Positions 55,623 through 64,000 of a DNA stretch of 64,000 nt are shown here, piece after piece (position 1 is the stretch's first letter; every line of letters begins with the position of its first letter). Location of the stretch: positions 1-64,000 of the forward strand of contig NZ_SIZZ01000001.1 in the NCBI RefSeq assembly GCF_004322705.1, written 5' to 3'. The notes beneath the pieces were generated by a model. The model made no database searches and was not told the origin of the DNA. It worked only from the letters and a program-made list of their open reading frames with translations. Both the position numbers and the translations under genes were made by a program. Origin of the DNA: Dyella terrae (GTDB taxonomy: Bacteria; Pseudomonadota; Gammaproteobacteria; Xanthomonadales; Rhodanobacteraceae).

Positions 55623-56924
55623 TCAATGCCCGCGCGTCCAGAAGAAGATGGCGCCGTCGCCCCGCAGCAATGCGTGGCCGCGCTCGTTGAGCCAAAGGTC
55701 GCCCACGGCCACCAGCGCGTCACCTTCGAACAGCAGGGGGATGGCGGGCCGCTCCCAGGGTGGGATCGCGTGTCGCTGGAAGAGGTCCCGCAGTTCGCGA
55801 GTATGCGCGTCACCCATGGGCTTGATCCGCTCGCCACCCTGGCGGAAACGCACCGTCAGGGTGGCCGGCATCGGGAGGCCCTGGCGTGACAACTGACTGC
55901 CATCGGGAAGGGTCAGCGGCTCGCCCCGCCAGTGGGTGCTCCAGTCCGCGTCGAACGGCAGGGGCGGGCGACGTGCCCACAGGCGCCCCTTCCAGACATA
56001 AAGGTCGACGCCGCTCCAGTGGATCAAAGGCCGCGTGCCCGGTGCCGCGTCGCGTGCCTGGCGTTCGATCTGCTGGCGCTGCGCCGATGTCGGCGCGCGC
56101 AATCCGCGCTCATGCAGCCAGTGATCGAGCAGCGGATGTCGCAGGCCGGGGGGAAGTGCGAGCCAGGCCGCCGCGTCGATACTCTGCGTGGATGCATCGT
56201 GGATGTCGGCAAAGGCTTCCAGCCACTGGACTTTCAGCGCGTCGGTGGCCTCGCGGCACAGCGTGGCGCTGTGCAGGATCGATTCGATCGCGTGTGGCCA
56301 CTGCGTCAGCAACGCGGGGATCACTTGCTGGCGCAGCAGGTTGCGCGACAGGCGCGTGTCGTCGTTCGACGGATCGTGGATGCTCGGCAGATCGTGTCGC
56401 GCGACGTACTCGCGCAACATCGCGCGTGGCGTGTGGAGTAATGGGCGCCAGAGCGCGCCGTTTCCCAGCGCACGCGTCGCACGCATGCCGCCAAGCCCTT
56501 CCGGTCCGGCGCCGCGCAGCAGTTTCATCAGCACGGTTTCAGCCTGATCATCGCGATGATGTCCCAGCACCAGCCACTCGCCGTCACTGAGCCGTTGGGC
56601 GATGGCGTCATACCTTGCGTGTCGCGCGGCGGCCTCCAGGCCCTCGCCGGACGGTTGAACGTGGACCTTCAACACGGTGCACGGCACTTCGAGCATCGAG
56701 CAGAACTGGCGCGCACGTTCGGCCCAATGAGCGCTATCGGGATGGATGCCGTGATCGACATGGATGGCGCGCACATGACGTGCGCGCGCCTGCGGCAGCG
56801 ATGCGAGTGCGTGCAGCAGGGCAGTGGAGTCAGGGCCCCCGCTGAAGCCAATGCACAATGGACCTTCAGGCTTGTCTCGCAATGCCGCAACAATGGTCGC
56901 GGTCAACGGATCAGGCTTGCTCAC
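55623..56924 (-). CDS. tilS: tRNA(Ile)-lysidine synthase
   Basis: 433 aa. PP-loop SGGPDST at 28-34, VDHGIHPDS, LGHHRDDQAETVLM and the C-terminal TilS domain (LTVRFRQGGERIKPMGDAHTRELRDLFQRHAIPPWERPAIPLLFEGDALVAVGDLW). Makes lysidine at C34 of tRNA-Ile(CAU), which is essential for AUA decoding. The start overlaps the end of the NYN gene by 14 bp. Confidence 0.94.
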   Translation of the reverse strand: MSKPDPLTATIVAALRDKPEGPLCIGFSGGPDSTALLHALASLPQARARHVRAIHVDHGIHPDSAHWAERARQFCSMLEVPCTVLKVHVQPSGEGLEAAARHARYDAIAQRLSDGEWLVLGHHRDDQAETVLMKLLRGAGPEGLGGMRATRALGNGALWRPLLHTPRAMLREYVARHDLPSIHDPSNDDTRLSRNLLRQQVIPALLTQWPHAIESILHSATLCREATDALKVQWLEAFADIHDASTQSIDAAAWLALPPGLRHPLLDHWLHERGLRAPTSAQRQQIERQARDAAPGTRPLIHWSGVDLYVWKGRLWARRPPLPFDADWSTHWRGEPLTLPDGSQLSRQGLPMPATLTVRFRQGGERIKPMGDAHTRELRDLFQRHAIPPWERPAIPLLFEGDALVAVGDLWLNERGHALLRGDGAIFFWTRGH

Positions 56925-57672
56925 TGGGCTCGTTTTTCCGGGTCTTTTTGTTGCGGATGTAGATCACCTTGGGGCGCCCGTCACCGGGGCTGCGGCGTTC
57001 CACGTCGAACAGGGTCGTGGCCGTGATCAGCTCGCTCAGCTTGTTGTAACCATAACTGCGCGCATCAAAGTTGGGGCGCTGCTTGGTGATGATGGAGCCG
57101 ACGCCGCCCAGCCCCGCCCAGCCGTCATCGTCCGAAGCGGCATCCACCGCGTTGCGAAGCAGGTTCACCAGTTCCGTGTCCTGTTTCAGCAACGCTGCCG
57201 TGCGCGGCTTGAGAGGCCGCTCTTCATCGGGCTTGGGATCGAGGATATCGGTGTAGACGAACTTGTCGCACGCCGCAACGAACGGATCAGGCGTTTTGCG
57301 TTCGCCAAAGCCGTACACGATCAGGCCCGACTCACGAATGCGCGCCGCCAGACGCGTGAAATCGCTGTCGCTGGACACGATGCAGAAGCCATCGAAGCGG
57401 CCGGAATAGAGCAGGTCCATCGCATCGATGATCATCGCCGAATCGGTGGCGTTCTTGCCGCTGGTGTAGCCGAACTGCTGGATCGGCTGGATCGACTGCT
57501 TGAGCAGCTGTTCCTTCCAGCCCTTGAGGTGCGTACTGGTCCAGTCGCCATAGGCGCGCTTCACATGTGCGGTGCCGTATTTGGCGACTTCGGCCAGCAA
57601 CGGTTCGGCGATCGAGGGCTGGGCGTTGTCCGCGTCGATCAGGACGGCAAGCTTGATGCTGTCGTTGGCCAT
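56911..57672 (-). CDS. NYN-domain (PIN-like) RNase with LOTUS domain
   Basis: 253 aa. N-terminal NYN/DUF88 nuclease fold with acidic motifs LIDADN, TDSAMIIDAMD and SSDSDF (residues ~10-150). C-terminal OST-HTH/LOTUS domain (~170-245). This architecture is frequent in proteobacteria and a role in RNA turnover is inferred from the domains; the substrate is unknown. It overlaps tilS, suggesting joint expression. Confidence 0.88.
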   Translation of the reverse strand: MANDSIKLAVLIDADNAQPSIAEPLLAEVAKYGTAHVKRAYGDWTSTHLKGWKEQLLKQSIQPIQQFGYTSGKNATDSAMIIDAMDLLYSGRFDGFCIVSSDSDFTRLAARIRESGLIVYGFGERKTPDPFVAACDKFVYTDILDPKPDEERPLKPRTAALLKQDTELVNLLRNAVDAASDDDGWAGLGGVGSIITKQRPNFDARSYGYNKLSELITATTLFDVERRSPGDGRPKVIYIRNKKTRKNEPSEQA

Positions 57673-57751
57673 GACGCCTCCGGCGAGTGGGCGGTGTGGA
57701 TCATAGCGCCATGAGCGTGACGGGCTGGCATCGCCAGCGAGGCCCCGAACG

Positions 57752-57776
57752 AAAAAGCCGGCCCTGGGGCCGGCTT
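57752..57776 (-). terminator. terminator after accA
   Basis: A 10-bp perfect stem (57755-57764 with 57767-57776) lies 5 bp beyond the accA stop, and the strand reads into TTTTT on the reverse strand. It separates accA from the NYN gene. Confidence 0.82.
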
Positions 57777-57780
57777 GGAG

Positions 57781-58737
57781 TCATTCGGTATAGGCGCCGT
57801 AGCTGCGTAGTCGCTTGTAGCGCTGCTCCAGCAGGGTGTCGACCGGCAGGGCCTCGAGTTCGTCCAGCTGGTTGAGCAGGACGGCCTTCAGGCGAACGGC
57901 CATGGAGTGCGGGTTGCGGTGCGCGCCGCCGAGTGGCTCGCGGATCACCTTGTCGACCAGTCCCAGTTCCAGCAGGCGAGGAGCCGTCAGGCCCAGGGCC
58001 TCGGCAGCGTCCTTGGCCTTCTCGGCGCTCTTCCACAGGATGGACGCGCAGCCTTCGGGCGAGATCACCGAGTAGGTGGAATACTGCAGCATGACCGTGC
58101 GGTCGCCCACGCCGATGGCCAGCGCGCCGCCGGAGCCGCCTTCGCCGATCACCGTGCAGACGATCGGCACGCGCAGATCGGCCATTTCCAGCAGGTTGCG
58201 GGCAATCGCCTCGCTCTGGCCACGCTCTTCGGCACCCACGCCCGGGTAGGCGCCAGGGGTATCGATGAGGGTCAGCAACGGCAGCTTGAAACGCTCGGCC
58301 AGCTTCATCAGGCGCAGCGCCTTGCGGTAGCCCTCCGGACGCGGCATGCCGAAGTTGCGACGCACCTTGCCCTTGGTATCGCGGGCCTTCTGGTGGCCGA
58401 TGATGACCACGGAACGGCCGTTGATGCGGCCAATGCCGCCCACGATGGCGGCGTCGTCAGCGTAGGCGCGATCACCTGCCAGTTCGTGGAACTCCTCGCA
58501 CATCACGCCGATGTAATCGAGCGTGTAGGGGCGGCCGGGGTGGCGCGACAGCTGGGTGATCTGCCAGGAGCTGAGGTTGCGGAAGATATCGGCGGTCTTG
58601 ATCTTCAGCTTTTCCCGCAGGCGCCCCACTTCCTCGTCGATGTTGAACGCCTGCCCATGACTGGCATGGCGAAGCTCTTCGATCTTCGCGTCCAGTTCGG
58701 CGATGGGTTGTTCGAAATCGAGGAAGTTAGGGTTCAT
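57781..58737 (-). CDS. accA: acetyl-CoA carboxylase carboxyltransferase alpha subunit
   Basis: 318 aa. [76 protein letters not shown] and [17 protein letters not shown] are the AccA signature. With AccD it transfers carboxyl from biotin to acetyl-CoA, the first step of fatty acid synthesis. Downstream of dnaE, a common order. Confidence 0.96.
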   Translation of the reverse strand: MNPNFLDFEQPIAELDAKIEELRHASHGQAFNIDEEVGRLREKLKIKTADIFRNLSSWQITQLSRHPGRPYTLDYIGVMCEEFHELAGDRAYADDAAIVGGIGRINGRSVVIIGHQKARDTKGKVRRNFGMPRPEGYRKALRLMKLAERFKLPLLTLIDTPGAYPGVGAEERGQSEAIARNLLEMADLRVPIVCTVIGEGGSGGALAIGVGDRTVMLQYSTYSVISPEGCASILWKSAEKAKDAAEALGLTAPRLLELGLVDKVIREPLGGAHRNPHSMAVRLKAVLLNQLDELEALPVDTLLEQRYKRLRSYGAYTE

Positions 58738-58914
58738 TCGGTGCTATTCGGGACACGGAAGCGGCGCAGTATACCGGGATAGGAAAAAACGGGAGAACGG
58801 GGGCGTATGGGGTAGGTCTCTGAGAAGCCGGAAGTGAGAAGTAAGTGAAAAGTCCGCTCTGTGCAGGCCGCCAGTTTCGCAGCGGCGGCTTGCCGTTTCT
58901 TAACCGATCGACGG

Positions 58915-61900
58915 TCAATCCTGGCCTTTCACGATCCGCAACTTCGCCGCGACCACCCCTGGCAGGCCACGAACGGCCCTGAGCAGCTCGGGAATCGCCT
59001 CCACGCGCCACTCGTCGCCCAGCTCCAGATCGGCCTGCGCGTTGCGATTGTGATAGCCGTGCAGAACCACGGACGCCCTGCCATTTCGGTAGCCGGCCAG
59101 GGTGTCGCGCAACTGGCCGACGAAGCCCGGGTCCACGCCGTTCAATTTCAGGTGCAGCACACGGGCGAAGCGCCGGCATGCGTCACCCAGCGTATAGGCG
59201 GCGCGGGCACGCACGGCGAAACCGCCGCCGGAGAATTCGTCGATGCGCAGGCCGCCTTCGACCACCAGCAGTTCATCGCGCGCCAGGAGCGGCGCGACCT
59301 GCTGGTACAACTCGCCGAAGAAGCTGACCTCGATGATGCCGGTGCCGTCTTCCAGGCGTACAAACGCATCGCTTTCGCCGCGCTTGCGGATCGCCGTCAC
59401 CATGCCGGCTACCACCCAGGGCGTATCCGGGCCGCGTCGGAAGCGGTTGTCCTCGTCGCCCTTGCGCGGTTTCGGTGGCTGGTAGCGATCAACGATTTCG
59501 CCGAGCGGGCAGGTGGACAGCTGCGCCAGCTCTTCGCGCCAGGGGTCGGTGGGATGGCCGGACAGGTAGTGCCCCAGCGTGTCGCGTTCGCCCTGAAGCT
59601 TCTGCTCCAGCGGCCAGTCGGCGACGGTGGGCAGGTCGACGTGCACCACCGGCGCGGCGGCGCCCATCATGGCGCCGAACATGTCGTTCTGGCCGCTCTG
59701 CTTGTCGCGCAGGTGCTGCTCCGCCGCCTTCATGGCGTGGGGCAACTGCGCCATCAGGCTGGCGCGATTGGGTGCGAGCGCGTCGAGCGAGCCGGAAAGG
59801 ATCAGTGCTTCGAGCACGCGGCGATTGAGCTTGGTCGAGTCGACGCGGCGACAGAAATCGGCGAGATCTTTGTAATCGCCACCACGACGATGCTCGTCGG
59901 CGATGGCTTCGCACGCACCCTGGCCGACGCCCTTGATGGCGCCCAGGCCATAGCGGATGACCTTTGGCTCCACCGCGACGAACATGAACTCCGAGGCGTT
60001 GACGTCCGGCGGCAACACGGTGAGGCCAATGGCCTTCGCCTCGTCGATGAAGGTCACCGCCTTGTCGGTGTTGTCCATGTCCGACGAAATCGTCGCGGCC
60101 ATGAACTCGGCAGGGTAGTGCGCTTTCAGCCAGGCCGTGTGATACGACACCAGCGCGTAGGCGGCCGCGTGCGACTTGTTGAAGCCGTAGCCGGCGAACT
60201 TCTCCATCAAGTCGAAGATCTGGTCGGCTTTTTCGCCCGAGAGACCGTCCTTGGCCGCACCTTCGCGGAACATCGCGCGGTGCTTGACCATCTCCTCGGC
60301 CTTTTTCTTACCCATCGCACGACGTAGCAAATCGGCGCCGCCGAGCGAGTAACCGCCCACGATCTGCGCCATCTGCATCACCTGCTCCTGATAGACCATG
60401 ATGCCGTAGGTCTCTTTCAGGATCGGTTCGACGCGCGGATCGGGATACTCCACTTCTTCGCGGCCGTGCTTACGTGCCACGAAGCTGGGAATCAGGTCCA
60501 TCGGGCCGGGGCGATACAACGCCACCAGCGCGATGATGTCCTCGAAACGGTCCGGTTTGGCGTCCTTCAACATGCGCTGCATGCCGGAGGATTCGAGCTG
60601 GAATACCGCGACGGTCTGGGCGCGCTTGAGCAACTCGTAAGCGGCGGGATCGTCGGTGGCAATCGCGGCGATGTCGAGCGGCGCTTCGCCTGTCGTTTCC
60701 CGACGCGCGTTGATCGCCTTCACCGCCCAGTCGATGATGGTCAGCGTACGCAGGCCGAGGAAGTCGAACTTCACCAGGCCGACGGCTTCGACGTCATCCT
60801 TGTCGTACTGCGTCACCACGCCGCCGCCGCCCGGTTCGCAGTACAGCGGGGCGAACTCCGTGAGCGGCTTGGGGCCGATGACCACGCCACCGGCGTGCTT
60901 GCCGACGCCGCGCGTGAGGCTCTCAAGGCTCAGCGCCAGGTCGATCAGCGTGCGCGCTTCCTCGTCCTGCTCATAGAGGTCGCAGAATTCCTTGACGATG
61001 CGGTCGGGCTCTTTCTTCGCCTTCTCCGAGCGACCGAGCGCGCATTGCAGCGTCAGGTCGAGCGGGCGTGGCGGAATGAGCTTGGCGATGCGATCGACCG
61101 CGTTGTAACCCATGCCCAGCACGCGACCGGAGTCGCGCAGCACGGCCTTCGCCGCCATGGAGCCGTAGGTGATGATCTGGCTGACGTGGTCGCGGCCGTA
61201 TTTGCGCGCGACGTAGTCGATCACCTCGTCGCGGCGATCCATGCAGAAGTCGATGTCGAAGTCGGGCATCGACACGCGTTCGGGATTGAGGAATCGCTCG
61301 AACAGCAGGTCGAACTGGATCGGATCCAGGTCGGTGATCTTCAGCACCCAGGCGACGAGCGAACCCGCACCCGAACCACGGCCGGGGCCGACGGGAATGC
61401 CGTTCTGCTTACCCCAGTTGATGAAGTCCGCCACGATCAGGAAGTAGCCGGGGAACCCCATCTCGATGATGACGTCCAGCTCGCGTTCCAGGCGCGTTTC
61501 GTATTCCTCGCGCGTGCGGCCGGGAGCGACACCGGCAAACTCCAGGCGCTCGCGCAGGCCGTCGCGGGAAAGCTCGCGGATGTAACTGGCCAGGTCGTGG
61601 CCTTCCGGTACCGGGAAATCGGGCAGGTAATACGTGCCGAAGTTCAGTTCCAGCGTGCAGCGTTTGGCCAGTTCGACCGTGTTCTCCAGTGCCTCGGGCA
61701 CGTCGGCGAACAGCTCCGCCATCTGCTCGGGCGACTTGAGGTACTGCTGGTCGGTGTAATCACGTGGCCGCTTCGGATCGCCCAGTACACGGCCCTGGTT
61801 GATGCACACGCGCGCTTCGTGCGCTTCGAAGTTGTCCTGCTTGAGAAAGCGCACGTCGTTGCTGGCGATGACCGGAAGGTCCATCTGCGCGGCGAGTGAC

Positions 61901-62451
61901 AGCGCGGCGGCATTCCAGTGTTCCTCGCCGTCGCGACCAGTGCGCGTGAGTTCGAGGTACAGACGATCGTGAAACTGCTGCGCGAAGGCGCGCAGGCGTC
62001 CAGCCGCCGAATCCACGCCCTGGTTGACGGCGATGCGCGCGGTCTCGCTGTCGCGGCCGAGCAACGCGATCAGGCCGGAGGTCGCTTCGGGCGTCAGCCA
62101 CGCGGCATCCACCAGCGGGCGACCGCTGTGCTGGCCGTCGCGCCAGGTGCGCGAGATCAGGCGCGAGAGATTGAGGTAGCCCTCGTGGTCCTGGATCAGC
62201 AGCGTGACGCGGGATGGGCGCGGGTCATCGGGCATGCTCACCCAGATGTCGCAACCACCGATCGGCTTGATGCCCGCCGCGCTGCACGCCTTGTAGAACT
62301 TCACCAGCGCGAACATGTTGGTCTCGTCCGTGAGCGCGACGGCGGGGATGCCGTTGCGCACGCAGGCATCGACCAGTCCCTTGATGCGGATGGTCGAGTC
62401 GACCAGCGAATACTCGCTGTGCAGGTGGAGATGGGCGAAGCGAACGGTCAT
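58915..62451 (-). CDS. dnaE: DNA polymerase III alpha subunit
   Basis: 1178 aa. N-terminal PHP domain (HLHSEYSLVDST), catalytic palm with Asp residues in PDFDIDFCMDRRDEV, thumb/finger and C-terminal beta-clamp and OB domains are all present. It is the replicative polymerase. A 177-bp gap precedes accA; the two may be one transcript. No frameshift seen. Confidence 0.97.
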   Translation of the reverse strand: MTVRFAHLHLHSEYSLVDSTIRIKGLVDACVRNGIPAVALTDETNMFALVKFYKACSAAGIKPIGGCDIWVSMPDDPRPSRVTLLIQDHEGYLNLSRLISRTWRDGQHSGRPLVDAAWLTPEATSGLIALLGRDSETARIAVNQGVDSAAGRLRAFAQQFHDRLYLELTRTGRDGEEHWNAAALSLAAQMDLPVIASNDVRFLKQDNFEAHEARVCINQGRVLGDPKRPRDYTDQQYLKSPEQMAELFADVPEALENTVELAKRCTLELNFGTYYLPDFPVPEGHDLASYIRELSRDGLRERLEFAGVAPGRTREEYETRLERELDVIIEMGFPGYFLIVADFINWGKQNGIPVGPGRGSGAGSLVAWVLKITDLDPIQFDLLFERFLNPERVSMPDFDIDFCMDRRDEVIDYVARKYGRDHVSQIITYGSMAAKAVLRDSGRVLGMGYNAVDRIAKLIPPRPLDLTLQCALGRSEKAKKEPDRIVKEFCDLYEQDEEARTLIDLALSLESLTRGVGKHAGGVVIGPKPLTEFAPLYCEPGGGGVVTQYDKDDVEAVGLVKFDFLGLRTLTIIDWAVKAINARRETTGEAPLDIAAIATDDPAAYELLKRAQTVAVFQLESSGMQRMLKDAKPDRFEDIIALVALYRPGPMDLIPSFVARKHGREEVEYPDPRVEPILKETYGIMVYQEQVMQMAQIVGGYSLGGADLLRRAMGKKKAEEMVKHRAMFREGAAKDGLSGEKADQIFDLMEKFAGYGFNKSHAAAYALVSYHTAWLKAHYPAEFMAATISSDMDNTDKAVTFIDEAKAIGLTVLPPDVNASEFMFVAVEPKVIRYGLGAIKGVGQGACEAIADEHRRGGDYKDLADFCRRVDSTKLNRRVLEALILSGSLDALAPNRASLMAQLPHAMKAAEQHLRDKQSGQNDMFGAMMGAAAPVVHVDLPTVADWPLEQKLQGERDTLGHYLSGHPTDPWREELAQLSTCPLGEIVDRYQPPKPRKGDEDNRFRRGPDTPWVVAGMVTAIRKRGESDAFVRLEDGTGIIEVSFFGELYQQVAPLLARDELLVVEGGLRIDEFSGGGFAVRARAAYTLGDACRRFARVLHLKLNGVDPGFVGQLRDTLAGYRNGRASVVLHGYHNRNAQADLELGDEWRVEAIPELLRAVRGLPGVVAAKLRIVKGQD

Positions 62452-62587
62452 GCAGACTCACGCGGTGAGTGTCAGAGCCTGCTCCGTCCGGGCGGCCGGG
62501 CCCGGGCAGATCGCCGGGTCGTCGCGCGGGAACGTAAGGAGCAGAAGGGGAAGGCTACTTGGCGGTCTGGCGACGGACAAGATTGAC

Positions 62588-64000
62588 TTACGCATGATTT
62601 GCCGGAAGCGAGCTGGGACGCCCACTGGGCCCGGTCGCTTCGGCGCCGTTCCCGGCCGCCACGCAACGATTTCGGCCTTCACGCTTGGCGCGATACAGCG
62701 CCTGGTCCGCGCCCTCGATCAGCTCCATTGGATCCGTCGACGGATGGCAGCGTGCCGTCGCCAGGCCGATGCTGATGGTGAGGTAGCCGGTGGGACTCTG
62801 TGGATGGGGAATGCACAGGCGCTCCATGGCGTCGATCAGGTGCTCGGCAATGGCGCGGGCTGCGGTCGCATCGGTTGCGGGCAGCACGACGGCGAACTCT
62901 TCGCCGCCGTAGCGGGCAACCAGACTGTCCCTGGGCAGCGGTTGCGCGGCCAGCACGTGCGCCACGCGGCACAGGCATTCATCGCCGGCGAGGTGACCAC
63001 GTGAATCGTTGAACTGCTTGAACAGGTCGATATCGATCATGAGCAGCGAACACGAGGTGCCTCGCGGTGCGCCTTCACGCAGGGTGTCGCGCAGGCGCGG
63101 CTCCAGCATGGCGCGGTTGGCGATGCCGGTGAGGGGGTCGCGTCCTAATTGCTGTTGCAGGTTCTGATTGCGCAGCTGGGCGGCGCGCTGCATGTCCTGG
63201 CTGCGGCTCTGGATGAAAGCGACACGCATCGCGTAGAGCACCACTGATGCGGCGGCACCCAACATGCCCAGGCCAAAATCGAAGCGGGAGACGCTGACGG
63301 CGAGCAGGAGCGTTCCCAGGGCCAGCACCACCGGGGCGAACGCGTTGATCGTCTGGACAGTGCGCCGGCCCGGGCGATAGCGGCTCAGCCACAGGGGCAC
63401 CGGACGGGCCAGAACGACGATCAGGGCGACGTAGGCCACGCTGATCATGGGGCCGGTCCAGGGCGGCAGACCGCTCAGCTCAAGGCGGTTGTAGGCCCAG
63501 GCGGCCGCGGCATTGATCCACAGGAAGGTCGCCGTGGCGAAATAGAAGAAGCGCTTGTGCAGGCTGCGCGTGCCGAACATGCGCAGGGTGGCCATGGCCG
63601 CCAGCGAAAAATCGATGGCATCGGCATGCTGGATGATCACCAAGATGCTGGTTGGCGACGCGTGCGGACCGCCAGGCATCAGATTGAAGATCAGGCTGAC
63701 CAGCAGGGCGGCAACCAGGGCGGAGAGGGCCAGATCGACCAGGGTAACCACGCGCGGTTCGCGACGGTCGAACGAGCTGGCGATGATGTACATGCAAGGG
63801 AGCATATAGAGGCCAGAAAAAACCACAGCGATGCGTCCGATGACGTCCCCGGCGTCGCCCACGTAAGTCGCCAGCACGTTGGTGCCGGCCCAGATCAGCT
63901 GCATGCCGGTGGCGGCTGTCAGCCAGAGCCAGATCGGCGTGAAGGGCTTTGGCTCGTTGCGGCGATAGACCAGCACGGCGGCCACGGTGACGGCCTGGAC
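62588..64000 (-). CDS. diguanylate cyclase, 5' end cut by window
   Basis: At least 470 aa; the frame is open to the window end, so the true start probably lies beyond 64000 (a GTG at 63985 is internal-looking). Several N-terminal membrane helices are followed by a GGDEF domain with active-site YGGEEF and LLMIDIDLFKQFND. The RxxD inhibitory site does not align clearly before GGEEF. Makes cyclic di-GMP. Downstream of dnaE, transcribed toward it. Confidence 0.88.
   Translation of the reverse strand, partial: VQAVTVAAVLVYRRNEPKPFTPIWLWLTAATGMQLIWAGTNVLATYVGDAGDVIGRIAVVFSGLYMLPCMYIIASSFDRREPRVVTLVDLALSALVAALLVSLIFNLMPGGPHASPTSILVIIQHADAIDFSLAAMATLRMFGTRSLHKRFFYFATATFLWINAAAAWAYNRLELSGLPPWTGPMISVAYVALIVVLARPVPLWLSRYRPGRRTVQTINAFAPVVLALGTLLLAVSVSRFDFGLGMLGAAASVVLYAMRVAFIQSRSQDMQRAAQLRNQNLQQQLGRDPLTGIANRAMLEPRLRDTLREGAPRGTSCSLLMIDIDLFKQFNDSRGHLAGDECLCRVAHVLAAQPLPRDSLVARYGGEEFAVVLPATDATAARAIAEHLIDAMERLCIPHPQSPTGYLTISIGLATARCHPSTDPMELIEGADQALYRAKREGRNRCVAAGNGAEATGPSGRPSSLPANHA

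Noticed and set aside
58861-60327. 488-aa forward frame opposite dnaE
   Set aside because: Shadow of dnaE with no family features.

Overview
The window is a piece of a high-GC gammaproteobacterial chromosome, most likely from the Xanthomonadales and probably Rhodanobacteraceae (Dyella/Luteibacter/Rhodanobacter-like). This placement is an inference from protein flavour and gene order: a tuf-S10-spc-alpha ribosomal cluster without rpmJ between secY and rpsM, a class II (plant-type) DAHP synthase, the yhdP-tldD-yjgA-pmbA set and the dnaE-accA pair. No rRNA, tRNA, CRISPR array, integrase or insertion sequence was seen.

Layout. 1-147: 3' end of tuf (EF-Tu) with a strong terminator. 541-14584: S10, spc and alpha ribosomal operons with secY and rpoA. 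A terminator-like hairpin plus an extended -10 promoter separate rpsN from rpsH, and two hairpins lie between rpoA and rplQ. 14964-30461: housekeeping genes, namely dsbB, class II DAHP synthase, an exported amidase (reverse strand), a diheme plus a triheme cytochrome c, a Mug-like DNA glycosylase behind a two-component system (reverse strand), rng, yhdP and tldD.

30786-51509: a compact, apparently intact type III secretion (T3SS) locus of the Inv-Mxi-Spa (Salmonella SPI-1) family, all on the + strand. The order is sctD-F-I-J-K-L, an unknown 84-aa gene, an invF-like AraC regulator, sctC-W-V, an invB-like chaperone, sctN-O-P-Q-R-S-T-U, a sicA-like chaperone, sctE-B-A (translocators and tip) and iacP. 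It supplies the rings, export gate, ATPase complex, needle, gatekeeper, needle-length regulator and translocon. I see no effector, pilotin (InvH), transglycosylase (IagB) or HilA/HilD regulator in it. The locus sits between tldD, which ends in a strong terminator, and yjgA, whose stop codon is 10 bp from that of iacP and convergent with it. This looks like a clean insertion into an ancestral tldD-yjgA-pmbA neighbourhood.

51520-64000: yjgA/darP and a DUF1653 gene (reverse) diverge from pmbA. A DUF4870 membrane protein follows, then reverse-strand ispA and xseB, tilS, an NYN-LOTUS protein, accA, dnaE and a GGDEF diguanylate cyclase cut by the window end.

The most notable content is the complete SPI-1-type injectisome in a probable environmental or plant-associated lineage, with its unknown 84-aa gene and apparently absent local effectors. 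Secondary points are a Mug-family glycosylase that lacks the canonical catalytic Asn and several transcription-control hairpins in the ribosomal operons.
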